A DNA stretch of 64,000 nucleotides from Nitratireductor basaltis (GTDB taxonomy: Bacteria; Pseudomonadota; Alphaproteobacteria; Rhizobiales; Rhizobiaceae): assembly GCF_000733725.1 (NCBI RefSeq), contig NZ_JMQM01000001.1:2046001-2110000 (forward strand), given 5' to 3'. The notes under the pieces are model-generated. The model saw only the letters and a program-made list of their open reading frames with translations, searched no databases and was not told the DNA's origin. Below, piece after piece: positions 26,569-36,445 of this stretch. Made by a program: the position numbers and the translations under genes. The first letter of the stretch is position 1. Each line of letters opens with the position of its first letter.

Positions 26569-27870
26569 ATGCAAACCACCTTCACGGCCGAACAGCTGGC
26601 CGATCCCGCCACAGCCGAGTCCGAGCAGATCCTGCGTAAATGCGTGCATTGCGGGTTCTGCACCGCCACCTGCCCCACCTATGTGGAGCTTGGCAACGAG
26701 CTGGATAGCCCGCGCGGGCGTATCTATCTCATCAAGGACATGCTGGAGAACGGGCGGCCAGCCGACCCTGAGGTGGTCACGCATATCGACCGGTGCCTGT
26801 CATGCCTTTCCTGCATGACCACCTGCCCTTCAGGCGTGAATTACATGCACCTGGTCGATCATGCGCGGGTGCATATCGAGAAGACCTATCGCCGCCCGCT
26901 GCATGAACGGGTGATCCGCACCGTTCTGGCTAAGACTTTGCCCTATCCAGACCGTTTCCGTGCCTCTTTGAAGCTTGCAAAACTGGGCAAGCCCCTTGCC
27001 CCGGTCTTTCGTGCCATACCGGGCCTCAAGCCGCTCGCGGCCATGCTGGCACTTGCACCTGATAGCGTTCCCCCGGCATCAAGTGTGCCAGCACAAGGCG
27101 CTCATGAACCTCAAAGGGAAAAGCGCGGGCGCGTGGCACTTCTCTCCGGCTGTGCGCAGTCCGTGCTTGATCCAGAGATCAACGCCTCCACAATCCGGCT
27201 TCTGACGCGGTTCGGCTATGAGACGGTTGTGCCGCGCGGGGAAGGCTGCTGCGGCGCGTTGGTGCATCATATGGGACGTGAGGAAGAAGCCCTCGCCTTC
27301 GCACGCAACAATGTCGATGCCTGGATGCGTGAGATCGAGAAAGGCGGGCTCGACGCCATCATCATCACGACGTCGGGTTGCGGCACGACCATCAAGGATT
27401 ACGGTCACATGCTGCGGCTTGATCCCGATTATGCGGCGAAGGCTGCGCGTGTCTCGGCTCTCGCAAAGGATGTAAGCGAGTTTCTCGACACGATCGAACT
27501 TCCCGAGCCGGAGCATGTGAGCGATCTGAAGGTGACATATCACTCGGCCTGCTCCATGCAGCACGGCCAGCGCATCCGCCGCCAGCCCAAGGCGCTTCTG
27601 ACCAAGGCAGGCTTTACCGTATCCGAGCCGCGCGAGGGGCATCTGTGCTGCGGGTCGGCGGGCACCTACAATATCATGCAGCCGGAGATTTCCGCGCGCC
27701 TGCGCCGGCGCAAGGTGAAGAATATCGAGGCGACGAAGCCCGATGTCATCGCCACCGGCAATATCGGCTGTATCACGCAGATCGCCGGCGGCACGGACAC
27801 GCCGATCCTTCATACGGTGCAACTGCTCGACTGGGCCTATGGAGGGCCGAAGCCGCAAGCGCTTGGCTGA
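26569..27870 (+). CDS. glcF: Glycolate oxidase iron-sulfur subunit GlcF
   Basis: A 433-residue electron-transfer subunit with two 4Fe-4S sites (CVHCGFCTATCPTY and CLSCLSCMTTCPSG) and two CCG domains (GEGCCGALVHH and HLCCGSAGTYN). It accepts electrons from GlcD/GlcE and passes them to the quinone pool. It is the last gene of the glc operon; a strong terminator follows. Confidence 0.95.
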   Translation: MQTTFTAEQLADPATAESEQILRKCVHCGFCTATCPTYVELGNELDSPRGRIYLIKDMLENGRPADPEVVTHIDRCLSCLSCMTTCPSGVNYMHLVDHARVHIEKTYRRPLHERVIRTVLAKTLPYPDRFRASLKLAKLGKPLAPVFRAIPGLKPLAAMLALAPDSVPPASSVPAQGAHEPQREKRGRVALLSGCAQSVLDPEINASTIRLLTRFGYETVVPRGEGCCGALVHHMGREEEALAFARNNVDAWMREIEKGGLDAIIITTSGCGTTIKDYGHMLRLDPDYAAKAARVSALAKDVSEFLDTIELPEPEHVSDLKVTYHSACSMQHGQRIRRQPKALLTKAGFTVSEPREGHLCCGSAGTYNIMQPEISARLRRRKVKNIEATKPDVIATGNIGCITQIAGGTDTPILHTVQLLDWAYGGPKPQALG

Positions 27871-27878
27871 GACAGCAA

Positions 27879-27910
27879 AAAGGCAGCGTCTCCCTCAAGA
27901 CGCTGCCTTT
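27879..27910 (+). terminator. Terminator of the glc operon
   Basis: A perfect 13-base stem (27879-27891 with 27898-27910) and 6-base loop lies 8 bases after the glcF stop. The A-rich left flank and T-rich right arm let it serve both directions, toward the convergent L,D-transpeptidase too. Confidence 0.85.
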
Positions 27911-27964
27911 CAACAAGCCTGCTGCGCCTTTACAGCGCGCAAGGCCTGCCCCCGCCTGCGGTTG

Positions 27965-28753
27965 CTACAGTACCACGACCTTGGTGCCGACCGATACACG
28001 ATTGTACAGGTCCATCACATCTTCGTTGCGCATGCGGATGCAGCCTGAAGAAACAGCCTGTCCGATCGACCAGGGCGCGTTGGTGCCATGGATGCGGTAG
28101 AGAGTGGAACCAAGATAAAGCGCGCGTGCGCCAAGGGGGTTCGCAGGACCGCCCTTCATGTGAGCGGGAAGAATACGCCCCTTCTTCTTTTCACGTGCGA
28201 TCATTTCTGCCGGCGGACGCCAGTCCGGCCATTCACGCTTGCGCGTGATCTTCTCGGTGCCGCGCCACTCGAAGCCTTCCTTGCCCACACCGACGCCGTA
28301 GCGACGCGCCTTGCCCCCGGCTTCAACAAGGTAAAGGAAGCGGTTGGACGTATCCACCACCACCGTTCCGGCTCCGTGCGGACCGTCGTAGTCCACCACC
28401 TGTGGCAGATAGATCGGGTTCATCTGCGGCTTTGGCTTGGCCGGCGCACGCGCGGCGAGTGCCGCCTGCTGCTGCGGACGCAGCTGGCGTGGCTGCGCCA
28501 CCTGAGGCTGCTGGCGGTAAACCGGCTGTGCCTGGCGATATTGCGGTCGCGGTTGTGCCTGGCGCACAACGCGCTGGCGCTGATAATGGCGCGTCTGGAC
28601 GCCCTGTGGCTGGCGAAGCTGCAGCACCCAGGGCGCGGAAAGATCGGGGCTTACCATCACCGGTGGCGGCTCGACATAGCGCGTCTGGGCCAGTGCTCCA
28701 CCTGCACCCAGCAACGCGGCAGCTGTCACTGCAGCGGCAAGAAACAGTTTCAT
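27965..28753 (-). CDS. L,D-transpeptidase (YkuD/ErfK family)
   Basis: A 262-residue exported cell-wall enzyme that forms 3-3 peptidoglycan cross-links or attaches proteins to the wall. A signal peptide covers about residues 1-22 (ends ALAQ). A Gln/Pro/Arg-rich linker spans about residues 45-110. The YkuD domain follows, with the active-site stretch HGTNAPWSIGQAVSSGCIRM holding the catalytic His and Cys. The ATG at 28753 is preferred because it opens directly into the signal peptide. Confidence 0.93.
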   Translation of the reverse strand: MKLFLAAAVTAAALLGAGGALAQTRYVEPPPVMVSPDLSAPWVLQLRQPQGVQTRHYQRQRVVRQAQPRPQYRQAQPVYRQQPQVAQPRQLRPQQQAALAARAPAKPKPQMNPIYLPQVVDYDGPHGAGTVVVDTSNRFLYLVEAGGKARRYGVGVGKEGFEWRGTEKITRKREWPDWRPPAEMIAREKKKGRILPAHMKGGPANPLGARALYLGSTLYRIHGTNAPWSIGQAVSSGCIRMRNEDVMDLYNRVSVGTKVVVL

Positions 28754-28982
28754 GCTCGTGTCATCCCTGTTTGCTCCAGCCTTCGCCAGAGACATTGCGG
28801 ATCCGGCCCGCCACCCGTGAAAGGTGCCAGCCTTGTCAGGATGCTGCATCAGCGACAGCGAGCGAATGGTGAATCCATTTTCATAAAATGCCACCATGAC
28901 GCGACTCGCTGCAGATGTGGTTACTGCCGCGTTTTTGCAGAAGGTGAATCCGCGGTTAATCCGCTGCCGCAAGAGGTTAAGG

Positions 28983-29624
28983 GTGACGAAAGACGAAAAA
29001 ACCGGGCTAATTGAAGGTCCCGACGGAAAGCTCCGCTGCTTCTGGCACGGCAATCTCCCCGACTATCTGGAATATCATGACCATGAATGGGGCCGCCCGG
29101 TCACCGATGATCACCGCCTGTTCGAAAAGATCTGCCTGGAAGGTTTCCAGTCCGGTCTGTCCTGGCTCACCATCTTGCGCAAGCGCGAGAATTTCCGCGA
29201 GGCGTTCGAGGGTTTCGACTTCGAGCGGGTGGCGCGTTTCACCGAAAATGATGTGGAGCGCCTTCTCACCAATGCAGGCATTGTGCGCCATGGCGGCAAG
29301 ATCCGCTCCACCATCAACAATGCGCAGCGCGCGGTCGAGATGGCGCAACAGGCAGGCTCGCTTGCGGCCTATTTCTGGCGGCACGAACCGTCAGCCGATG
29401 AACGTCCTTCGGTCATGGATTACGGGACGCTGCGCGCGAACCCAACGACCAGGCACTCGACCGCGCTTTCCAAGGACCTGAAGAAGCGCGGCTGGAGCTT
29501 TGTCGGCCCAACCACCGTCTACGCCTTCATGCAGGCCATGGGGCTGGTCAACGACCACCTCGCCGGCTGCTGCATGCGCGAGGAAGTGGAGCGCGAGCGA
29601 GAGGCGCTGGTGAGGCCGGGGTGA
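28983..29624 (+). CDS. tag: DNA-3-methyladenine glycosylase I
   Basis: Removes 3-methyladenine from alkylated DNA. The 213-residue protein (from GTG 28983) matches Tag: RCFWHGN and YHDHEWGRPV at the N-terminus contain part of the zinc site, CLEGFQSGLSWLTILRKREN is the signature helix, and NDHLAGCC near the C-terminus supplies the remaining zinc ligands. A longer start at 28896 is possible but lacks a good ribosome site; AAGAGG lies before the GTG. Confidence 0.9.
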   Translation: MTKDEKTGLIEGPDGKLRCFWHGNLPDYLEYHDHEWGRPVTDDHRLFEKICLEGFQSGLSWLTILRKRENFREAFEGFDFERVARFTENDVERLLTNAGIVRHGGKIRSTINNAQRAVEMAQQAGSLAAYFWRHEPSADERPSVMDYGTLRANPTTRHSTALSKDLKKRGWSFVGPTTVYAFMQAMGLVNDHLAGCCMREEVEREREALVRPG

Positions 29625-29871
29625 AGAGAGTGAGCGGTGAATAGGGAATGGTGAATGGTGGCCTTCCCTGCACCTCCGTCGTCCCGACCGAGCGAAGCGA
29701 GAGGCGGGACCTATTGTGAGGCTGGGCCGGTAGCCGCAGGAGGGGCTGGCGGTGCTGGCAGTAGCTGGCGAGGACCGGGCCATGCTCTTCGATCCTCGCT
29801 CAATGGATCCCGGATAGCCTGACGCCCCCCGGAAAAGACGAGATCGAACAAAAAAATCGCGCTCACGAATT
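29625..29871. repeat. Intergenic region with repeat-like stem upstream of groES
   Basis: No gene is seen here. GTCCCG (29681-29686) and CGGGAC (29705-29710) form an inverted repeat around CCGAGCGAAGCGAGAGG, a wording typical of scattered intergenic palindromes in rhizobial genomes. A second GGACC/GGTCC-like stem may follow near 29707-29776. Whether it is repeated elsewhere in this genome cannot be seen. Confidence 0.35.
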
Positions 29872-29936
29872 CTTGACTCGTGGCAGCAGCGCCATTATCT
29901 CCATCGCCATTAGCACTCTCTACAGGTGAGTGCTAA
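29872..29936 (+). promoter_or_regulatory. groESL promoter with CIRCE element
   Basis: A perfect CIRCE operator, TTAGCACTC (29910-29918) and GAGTGCTAA (29928-29936) separated by 9 bases, is the binding site of the HrcA repressor. Upstream, TTGACT (29873-29878) and TATCTC (29896-29901) are spaced 17 bases; CTTGAC with the CCATTAT stretch also resembles a heat-shock sigma-32 promoter. Dual HrcA/RpoH control is usual for this operon in alphaproteobacteria. Confidence 0.93.
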
Positions 29937-30000
29937 CACACCTCGGGCGACCGGGTGGAGTTCAAACCTGTTTCATCATCGAAATCAAGGGTTCAGGATA

Positions 30001-30297
30001 ATGGCCAAGACGAATTTTCGCCCGCTTCATGACCGTGTAGTCGTCCGCCGGGTCGAATCCGAAGAGAAGACGGCTGGTGGCATCATCATCCCCGACACCG
30101 CGAAGGAAAAGCCGCAGGAAGGCGAAGTCATCGCTGTGGGCAATGGTGCACGCGACGAGACCGGCAAGGTTGTTCCGCTGGACGTCAAGGAAGGCGACCG
30201 CGTTCTCTTCGGCAAGTGGTCCGGCACTGAAGTCAAGCTCAACGGTGAGGACCTCCTCATCATGAAAGAGTCCGACATCATGGGCGTCGTCGGCTGA
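30001..30297 (+). CDS. groES: Co-chaperonin GroES
   Basis: A 98-residue GroES that caps the GroEL ring. The family opening [14 protein letters not shown], mobile loop [19 protein letters not shown], and [14 protein letters not shown] are present. It starts 65 bases after the CIRCE element, behind CAGGATA, and is followed by groEL after 61 bases. Confidence 0.98.
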   Translation: MAKTNFRPLHDRVVVRRVESEEKTAGGIIIPDTAKEKPQEGEVIAVGNGARDETGKVVPLDVKEGDRVLFGKWSGTEVKLNGEDLLIMKESDIMGVVG

Positions 30298-30352
30298 TCA
30301 GCCGCCCCATCGAACCAAACGGAAACGGCTTCACGAAGCCCTTAGGAGCTAG

Positions 30353-32002
<1,650 letters not shown>

Positions 32003-32030
32003 GCCAGCCTCCATCACAAACCATCAGGAA

Positions 32031-32059
32031 GGGCGTCCCTCGGGGCGCCCTTTTCTTTT
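32031..32059 (+). terminator. Terminator of groESL
   Basis: GGGCGTCCC (32031-32039) pairs with GGGGCGCCC (32042-32050) with one mismatch, followed by TTTTCTTTT. Confidence 0.88.
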
Positions 32060-32544
32060 ATGCCTATGGTTGCCTAAGGATCGCGCCTGCCCTGCGCGAC
32101 GTCCAAGCGTGCAGCGATCGACAGATTCGACCACCGTTCTTCAGAAAGTTGCAGCTGCGACAGACGGTGACTCCGGCACAAAGCCGGCAGTGGGAAGCGC
32201 AATAACCCCGCAAAATTGCATCATTAAAAATTCTTCATGCTTTCGCAGGCCCTCGCAACTTTACGTGAGTGCATGAAAAATGACCCATTTCATTAATTTT
32301 CCGAAAGAATTGGGCTTGTCACGCAGTGGTCACAGGGATGTTATAGTCAATAAACACAAGGGTTTAGCATTCCCATAGGTCAAGCTGCTGACAACGATGT
32401 GTCAGGGGGTGATTTAAAGGGCTTCTTTAGGCGACAAAGCGTTCACCATTCACGGCATTTAAGGTGCCAGCACGACTTCGTACATCCCGGTTGTTCAACG
32501 AGCGACGCCTCCCAAGACGCCGCCACAACAATCGGAGTATGAAA
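32060..32544. other. 485-base gap: leader of the small exported protein genes
   Basis: No coding frame looks real in this stretch. It is richer in A and T around 32215-32360. TGTTATAGT at 32339-32347 resembles an extended -10 promoter element, which would give the small-protein mRNA a leader of roughly 190 bases. No clear riboswitch or terminator fold was found. Confidence 0.4.
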
Positions 32545-32802
32545 ATGCGTAATATCCTTATCCTCACCGCAGTTGCTTCCACGCTCGCCGTTTCCGGCGC
32601 TTCCGCAGCTTCCCTGAACTTCTACGACAGCGACCAGAACCAGGCTCCTGTCTACAACACCGAAGCAAACACCGGTGTTTCCTACGAGACGACCGCCAGC
32701 GTTGGCGCCGGCAATGTCACCGCAGGCTTCTCCGCAGCCCAGGGCTTTGCAGCCAGCGACTCCAACGACCGTCCGGTCCCTTCTTTCGTGATCGCACGCT
32801 AA
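32545..32802 (+). CDS. Small exported protein, paralogue 1
   Basis: An 85-residue protein with a signal peptide (about residues 1-20, ASGASA-type cleavage after SGASAA) and a short mature chain. Its C-terminal half (FSAAQGFAASDSNDRPVPSF) is nearly the same as in the next gene, so the two are tandem duplicates. ATG 32545 is chosen because CGGAG lies 7 bases upstream; ATG 32539 is too near it. Function unknown; likely periplasmic or secreted. Confidence 0.82.
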   Translation: MRNILILTAVASTLAVSGASAASLNFYDSDQNQAPVYNTEANTGVSYETTASVGAGNVTAGFSAAQGFAASDSNDRPVPSFVIAR

Positions 32803-32828
32803 TCGCGTCATCTCACAGGTACTACTCC

Positions 32829-32860
32829 GAAGAGGGCGGCATGTGATGCCGCCCTTCTTC
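32829..32860 (+). terminator. Hairpin between the two small-protein genes
   Basis: GGGCGGCAT (32834-32842) pairs with ATGCCGCCC (32846-32854), extended by GAAGA/TCTTC with a bulge. The tail is T/C-rich only. It may reduce read-through or protect the upstream mRNA. Confidence 0.55.
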
Positions 32861-32896
32861 CCCCAACCAGCCACATTCAGGAAGAGAGAGAGCACC

Positions 32897-33142
32897 ATGC
32901 GCAAGCTGATCATCGCGACCGCCATCGCCTCAACCTTCGCCGTGGGCAGCGCTTCTGCCTTCGACATTCGCATGACCGTTCAGGACAATTTCCCCGGCAC
33001 GGCCTACAACGAAACCGGTGTCTCCCAGGAGACCACCAGCTCCGTCACGGCACAGGGCAAGCCGCGCTTTTCCGCAGCACAAGGTTTTGCCGCCAGCGAC
33101 ACAAATGACCGGCAGGTGCCGAGCTTCATCCAGACCCGCTAG
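32897..33142 (+). CDS. Small exported protein, paralogue 2
   Basis: An 81-residue protein with a signal peptide (MRKLIIATAIASTFAVGSAS) and a mature part sharing YNETGVSQETTSSV-like and FSAAQGFAASDTNDRQVPSF segments with the preceding gene. A purine-rich GAAGAGAGAG precedes the ATG. The tandem pair is probably co-regulated. Family and function are not recognised. Confidence 0.82.
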   Translation: MRKLIIATAIASTFAVGSASAFDIRMTVQDNFPGTAYNETGVSQETTSSVTAQGKPRFSAAQGFAASDTNDRQVPSFIQTR

Positions 33143-33171
33143 AGTAACCGACAGTCAAAAGTTCTTCGAGA

Positions 33172-33200
33172 AAAGGGTGGTCCCTACGGGCCGCCCTTTC
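33172..33200 (+). terminator. Terminator after small-protein paralogue 2
   Basis: AAAGGGTGGTCCC pairs with GGGCCGCCCTTT (one bulge, one G-T pair) and a short T-rich tail (TTTCTTGTTTG) follows. Confidence 0.7.
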
Positions 33201-33385
33201 TTGTTTGTGCGAAACACATAATGGGTATGTTTCAATCGGTTGGAAGCGGCTGGAGCCATTGCAAATGGCAGGCGTACAGGTCATTAAACCCGCGCGGAAT
33301 ATCTGACCCGCGCAGCCGCTTCGCCTCGGAGAAACAAGTCCCGGCAGTGCAACGCGGCGCGCTTAACGCAGTGGAGCTTGTTCGC

Positions 33386-34777
33386 ATGGCGAAGACACGT
33401 ACCGAGACCGATACCTTTGGCCCGCTCGAGGTGGATGCAACCCGCTATTGGGGTGCGCAGACGCAACGTTCGCTCGGCAATTTCAAGATCGGCACCGAAA
33501 AGATGCCCGTTCCGCTGGTACGCGCACTGGGTATCGTCAAGCAGGCCGCCGCCGAGGTGAACATCGCCCTGGGCAAACTGGATCCAAAGATCGGCGAAGC
33601 CATGGTTGCGGCTGCAAGGGAAGTGGTCGAAGGCAAGCATGACGACCATTTCCCGCTTTCGGTCTGGCAGACCGGTTCGGGCACGCAGTCCAACATGAAC
33701 ACCAATGAGGTGATCTCCAACCGCGCCATCGAGATGCTTGGCGGCGAGATGGGCTCCAAGAAGCCGGTCCACCCCAACGACCACGTGAATATGGGCCAGT
33801 CGTCAAACGACACGTTCCCGACAGCCATGCATATCGCCGCAGCGCGTGAAGCCTCCGCCGAGCTTCTGCCCGCCCTTGAATATCTGACGGATGCGCTGGA
33901 CGAGAAGGCCAAGGCCTTCGACAAGATCGTGAAGATCGGACGCACGCATACGCAGGATGCAACCCCGCTGACGCTGGGCCAGGAATTTTCCGGCTATGTG
34001 GCTGCACTCAAGCTTTCGGCCAAGCGCATCGAGCATGCGATGGGCGATGTCTATGCACTGGCGCAGGGCGGCACGGCTGTGGGCACCGGCCTGAACGCGC
34101 CGGTGGGCTTCGACCAGAAGTTTGCCGACAAGGTAGCAGAGATCACTGGCCTGCCTTTCCGCACGGCGGAGAACAAATTCGAGGCGCTCGCCAGCCACGG
34201 AGCGCTGAACGCCTTCCACGGCGCACTCAACGCGCTGGCCGCCGATCTCTTCAAGATTGCCAACGATATCCGCTTCCTGGGCTCGGGCCCTCGCTCGGGC
34301 CTCGGCGAACTGAAGCTGCCGGAAAACGAACCGGGCTCCTCCATCATGCCGGGCAAGGTCAATCCCACCCAGGCCGAGGCTCTGACCATGGTTGCGACGC
34401 AAGTGATGGGCAACCAGACGACGGTTTCGGTCGCCTCCAGCCAGGGGCATTTCGAGCTGAACGTGTTCAAGCCGGTCGTGGCCAATGCCGTTCTGCAGTC
34501 GATCCGCATCCTGACCGACGCGATGCGCTCCTTTACGGACAATTGCGTGAAGGGCATCGAGGCAGATGAGGAACGCATTGCCGATCTGATGAAGCGCTCG
34601 CTTATGCTGGTCACCGCCCTTGCGCCGGCCATCGGCTATGACAATGCCGCGGCAATTGCCAAGTCGGCGCACAAGAACGGAACGACGCTGCGCGAGGAGG
34701 CCCTGAAAAGCGGTCATGTGTCGGAAGAGGACTATGATCGCCTGGTTCGTCCCGAACTGATGATCGCGCCCAAGTAG
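33386..34777 (+). CDS. fumC: Fumarate hydratase, class II
   Basis: Interconverts fumarate and L-malate in the TCA cycle; iron-independent. The 463-residue protein carries the superfamily signature [13 protein letters not shown] and the substrate-binding [12 protein letters not shown] and [16 protein letters not shown] segments. Start 33386 has GGAG 9 bases upstream; an open frame continues to 33221 but its extra residues do not fit the family. It stands alone. Confidence 0.97.
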   Translation: MAKTRTETDTFGPLEVDATRYWGAQTQRSLGNFKIGTEKMPVPLVRALGIVKQAAAEVNIALGKLDPKIGEAMVAAAREVVEGKHDDHFPLSVWQTGSGTQSNMNTNEVISNRAIEMLGGEMGSKKPVHPNDHVNMGQSSNDTFPTAMHIAAAREASAELLPALEYLTDALDEKAKAFDKIVKIGRTHTQDATPLTLGQEFSGYVAALKLSAKRIEHAMGDVYALAQGGTAVGTGLNAPVGFDQKFADKVAEITGLPFRTAENKFEALASHGALNAFHGALNALAADLFKIANDIRFLGSGPRSGLGELKLPENEPGSSIMPGKVNPTQAEALTMVATQVMGNQTTVSVASSQGHFELNVFKPVVANAVLQSIRILTDAMRSFTDNCVKGIEADEERIADLMKRSLMLVTALAPAIGYDNAAAIAKSAHKNGTTLREEALKSGHVSEEDYDRLVRPELMIAPK

Positions 34778-34785
34778 AAACGGAA

Positions 34786-34816
34786 GCGCCCACTCCGAAA
34801 CTCGAGGAGTGGGCGC
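34786..34816 (+). terminator. Hairpin after fumC
   Basis: A perfect 11-base stem (34786-34796 with 34806-34816) and 9-base loop lies 8 bases after the fumC stop. No T-run follows, so it may end the transcript with Rho or act as a stabilising 3' hairpin. Confidence 0.6.
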
Positions 34817-35104
34817 GCACCGGGGGAGGAAGGGAACACGCGCCGGACGGGACAAGGGTGGGAGCCATTCCCCTGGCCAGGCGGGAAACCGGAAAAACCT
34901 AACCTGTGCCCTGTACCGCCACGTCCGGTTGACACGGCGCGTGCTCTTGCCTTTCAAATGCCCAGCCCCGTTTGATGGTTCCCGGACTTTTTGGTCCATC
35001 ACCCGTTTTTCAGCGACAGATCGTTCACCGTTACAGATATTTCCAACTCCTGCGCGAATCTGTATTTCACCGCGCCGACAGCTTCTTTCAAAGGATCACG
35101 CACC
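34817..35104. other. Gap between fumC and the DoxX gene with a promoter-like pair
   Basis: No gene is seen. TTGACA at 34929-34934 and TTTCAA at 34952-34957, 17 bases apart, form a plausible sigma-70 promoter for the DoxX gene about 150 bases downstream; the -10 match is poor. The rest shows no clear feature. Confidence 0.35.
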
Positions 35105-35482
35105 ATGCAGACCAATCTTCTCGTACTTATCGGCCGCATTCTTCTGGCCATCATCTTCGTCATGTCGGGTTTCACCAAGCTCACCAATATCGGTGGCACC
35201 GCCGGCTATTTCGGCAGCATCGGACTTCCCATGCCGATGATCACGGCATGGCTGGTTGCGCTGCTTGAACTATTGGGCGGCCTTGCCATTGTCTTTGGCT
35301 TCAAGACCCGCATCGCAGCACTCGCACTTGCGGCCTTCACCATCGCTTCGGGATTTGTTGCCCATTTCGATTTTGCCGATCAGACGCAATCGATCATGTT
35401 CATGAAGAATGTCGCGATCGCAGGCGGCTTCCTGGTACTGGCAGCATTCGGCCCTGGTGCATGGTCGATCGACCGCCGCTGA
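35105..35482 (+). CDS. DoxX-family membrane protein
   Basis: A 125-residue protein with four membrane segments. The conserved DoxX features are RILLAIIFVMSGFTKLTN at the N-terminus and LLELLGGLAIVFGF in the middle. Members link to respiratory or oxidative-stress membrane complexes; the exact role is unknown. A terminator follows directly. Confidence 0.88.
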   Translation: MQTNLLVLIGRILLAIIFVMSGFTKLTNIGGTAGYFGSIGLPMPMITAWLVALLELLGGLAIVFGFKTRIAALALAAFTIASGFVAHFDFADQTQSIMFMKNVAIAGGFLVLAAFGPGAWSIDRR

Positions 35483-35507
35483 ACCGGAAAGCATCACCGA
35501 TCACTGG

Positions 35508-35535
35508 AAAGGCCCGCCTCGCGCGGGCCTTTTTT
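35508..35535 (+). terminator. Terminator of the DoxX gene
   Basis: A 10-base stem AAAGGCCCGC / GCGGGCCTTT with a 5-base loop and a run of seven T residues. Confidence 0.9.
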
Positions 35536-35692
35536 CGTTGCTGACATGCCGCTCACGGCCAATTGAAGCATGATGCGCCGGCGCTCAAATGCCAGTGAGA
35601 CCCTCCATGGGCTCATTGCCCCGCTCCTGAAACAGGTCCATGTAGATGTGATGCAGCCACGGCTGTCTGGACCCGAGGGGCAAGGCAAAGGC

Positions 35693-36445
35693 ATGACGAT
35701 GACAGATGCGAAATCAAGCAAGGGGCAAGGCAGCAGCCTGACGCGCTTTCTGCCGCTCGGCCTCGTGGCAGCGCTTCTCGTCACCTCTTATGCCTTCGGG
35801 CTCCATGAATATCTGAGCCTTTCCGCGCTCGGTGAAAGCCGGGACAGCCTGAAGGCATTCGTGGCCAGTCAGCCACTTTTCTCCGCACTTGGTTTCTTCA
35901 TTATCTATGCCACAGCCGTAGCCCTCTCCTTTCCTGCAGCCTCAGCGATGACTGTCGCCGCGGGCTTTCTGTTCGGGTGGGTCTATGGCGGCTTCATCGT
36001 GGTTCTTGCGGCAACCCTTGGCGCGACAGCCATCTTCATCGCGGCGCGCACGGCATTTCGTGATACGCTTCGCCAAAAGCTCGGCGGCGTTGCAAACAAG
36101 CTTGCCGCGGGCTTCGAGGACGGAGCCTTCGAATATCTTCTCATATTGCGGCTGGCCCCGGTCGTGCCCTTCTGGGTTGCCAATATCGCGCCGGCCTTCT
36201 TCGACGTGCGCCTGAAGACATATGTTCTGGCGACCGCGCTTGGCATCCTGCCCGGCACCTTCGCCTTTGCCTATCTTGGCCGCGGTCTCGACAGCGTCAT
36301 CCTTTCTGCATCTGCCAGCGGTGAAACCCTGTCGGTGGGAGACCTCGTCACCCCGCAGATCACCATCGCCTTCGCCGCACTTGCCTGTGTCGCCGCACTT
36401 TCCGTGGCAATCAAGAAACTGCGCAGCCAAAGGAAAGGCGACTGA
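35693..36445 (+). CDS. TVP38/TMEM64-family membrane protein
   Basis: A 250-residue DedA-like membrane protein with about six segments. The SNARE-associated core is clear: SFPAASAMTVAAGFLFGWVY, then the FEYLLILRLAPVVPFWVANI helix. Such proteins are thought to move lipids or ions across the membrane; some are linked to metal handling. Its TGA overlaps the ATG of the following FAD oxidoreductase by 1 base, a pairing common in proteobacteria. Confidence 0.87.
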   Translation: MTMTDAKSSKGQGSSLTRFLPLGLVAALLVTSYAFGLHEYLSLSALGESRDSLKAFVASQPLFSALGFFIIYATAVALSFPAASAMTVAAGFLFGWVYGGFIVVLAATLGATAIFIAARTAFRDTLRQKLGGVANKLAAGFEDGAFEYLLILRLAPVVPFWVANIAPAFFDVRLKTYVLATALGILPGTFAFAYLGRGLDSVILSASASGETLSVGDLVTPQITIAFAALACVAALSVAIKKLRSQRKGD

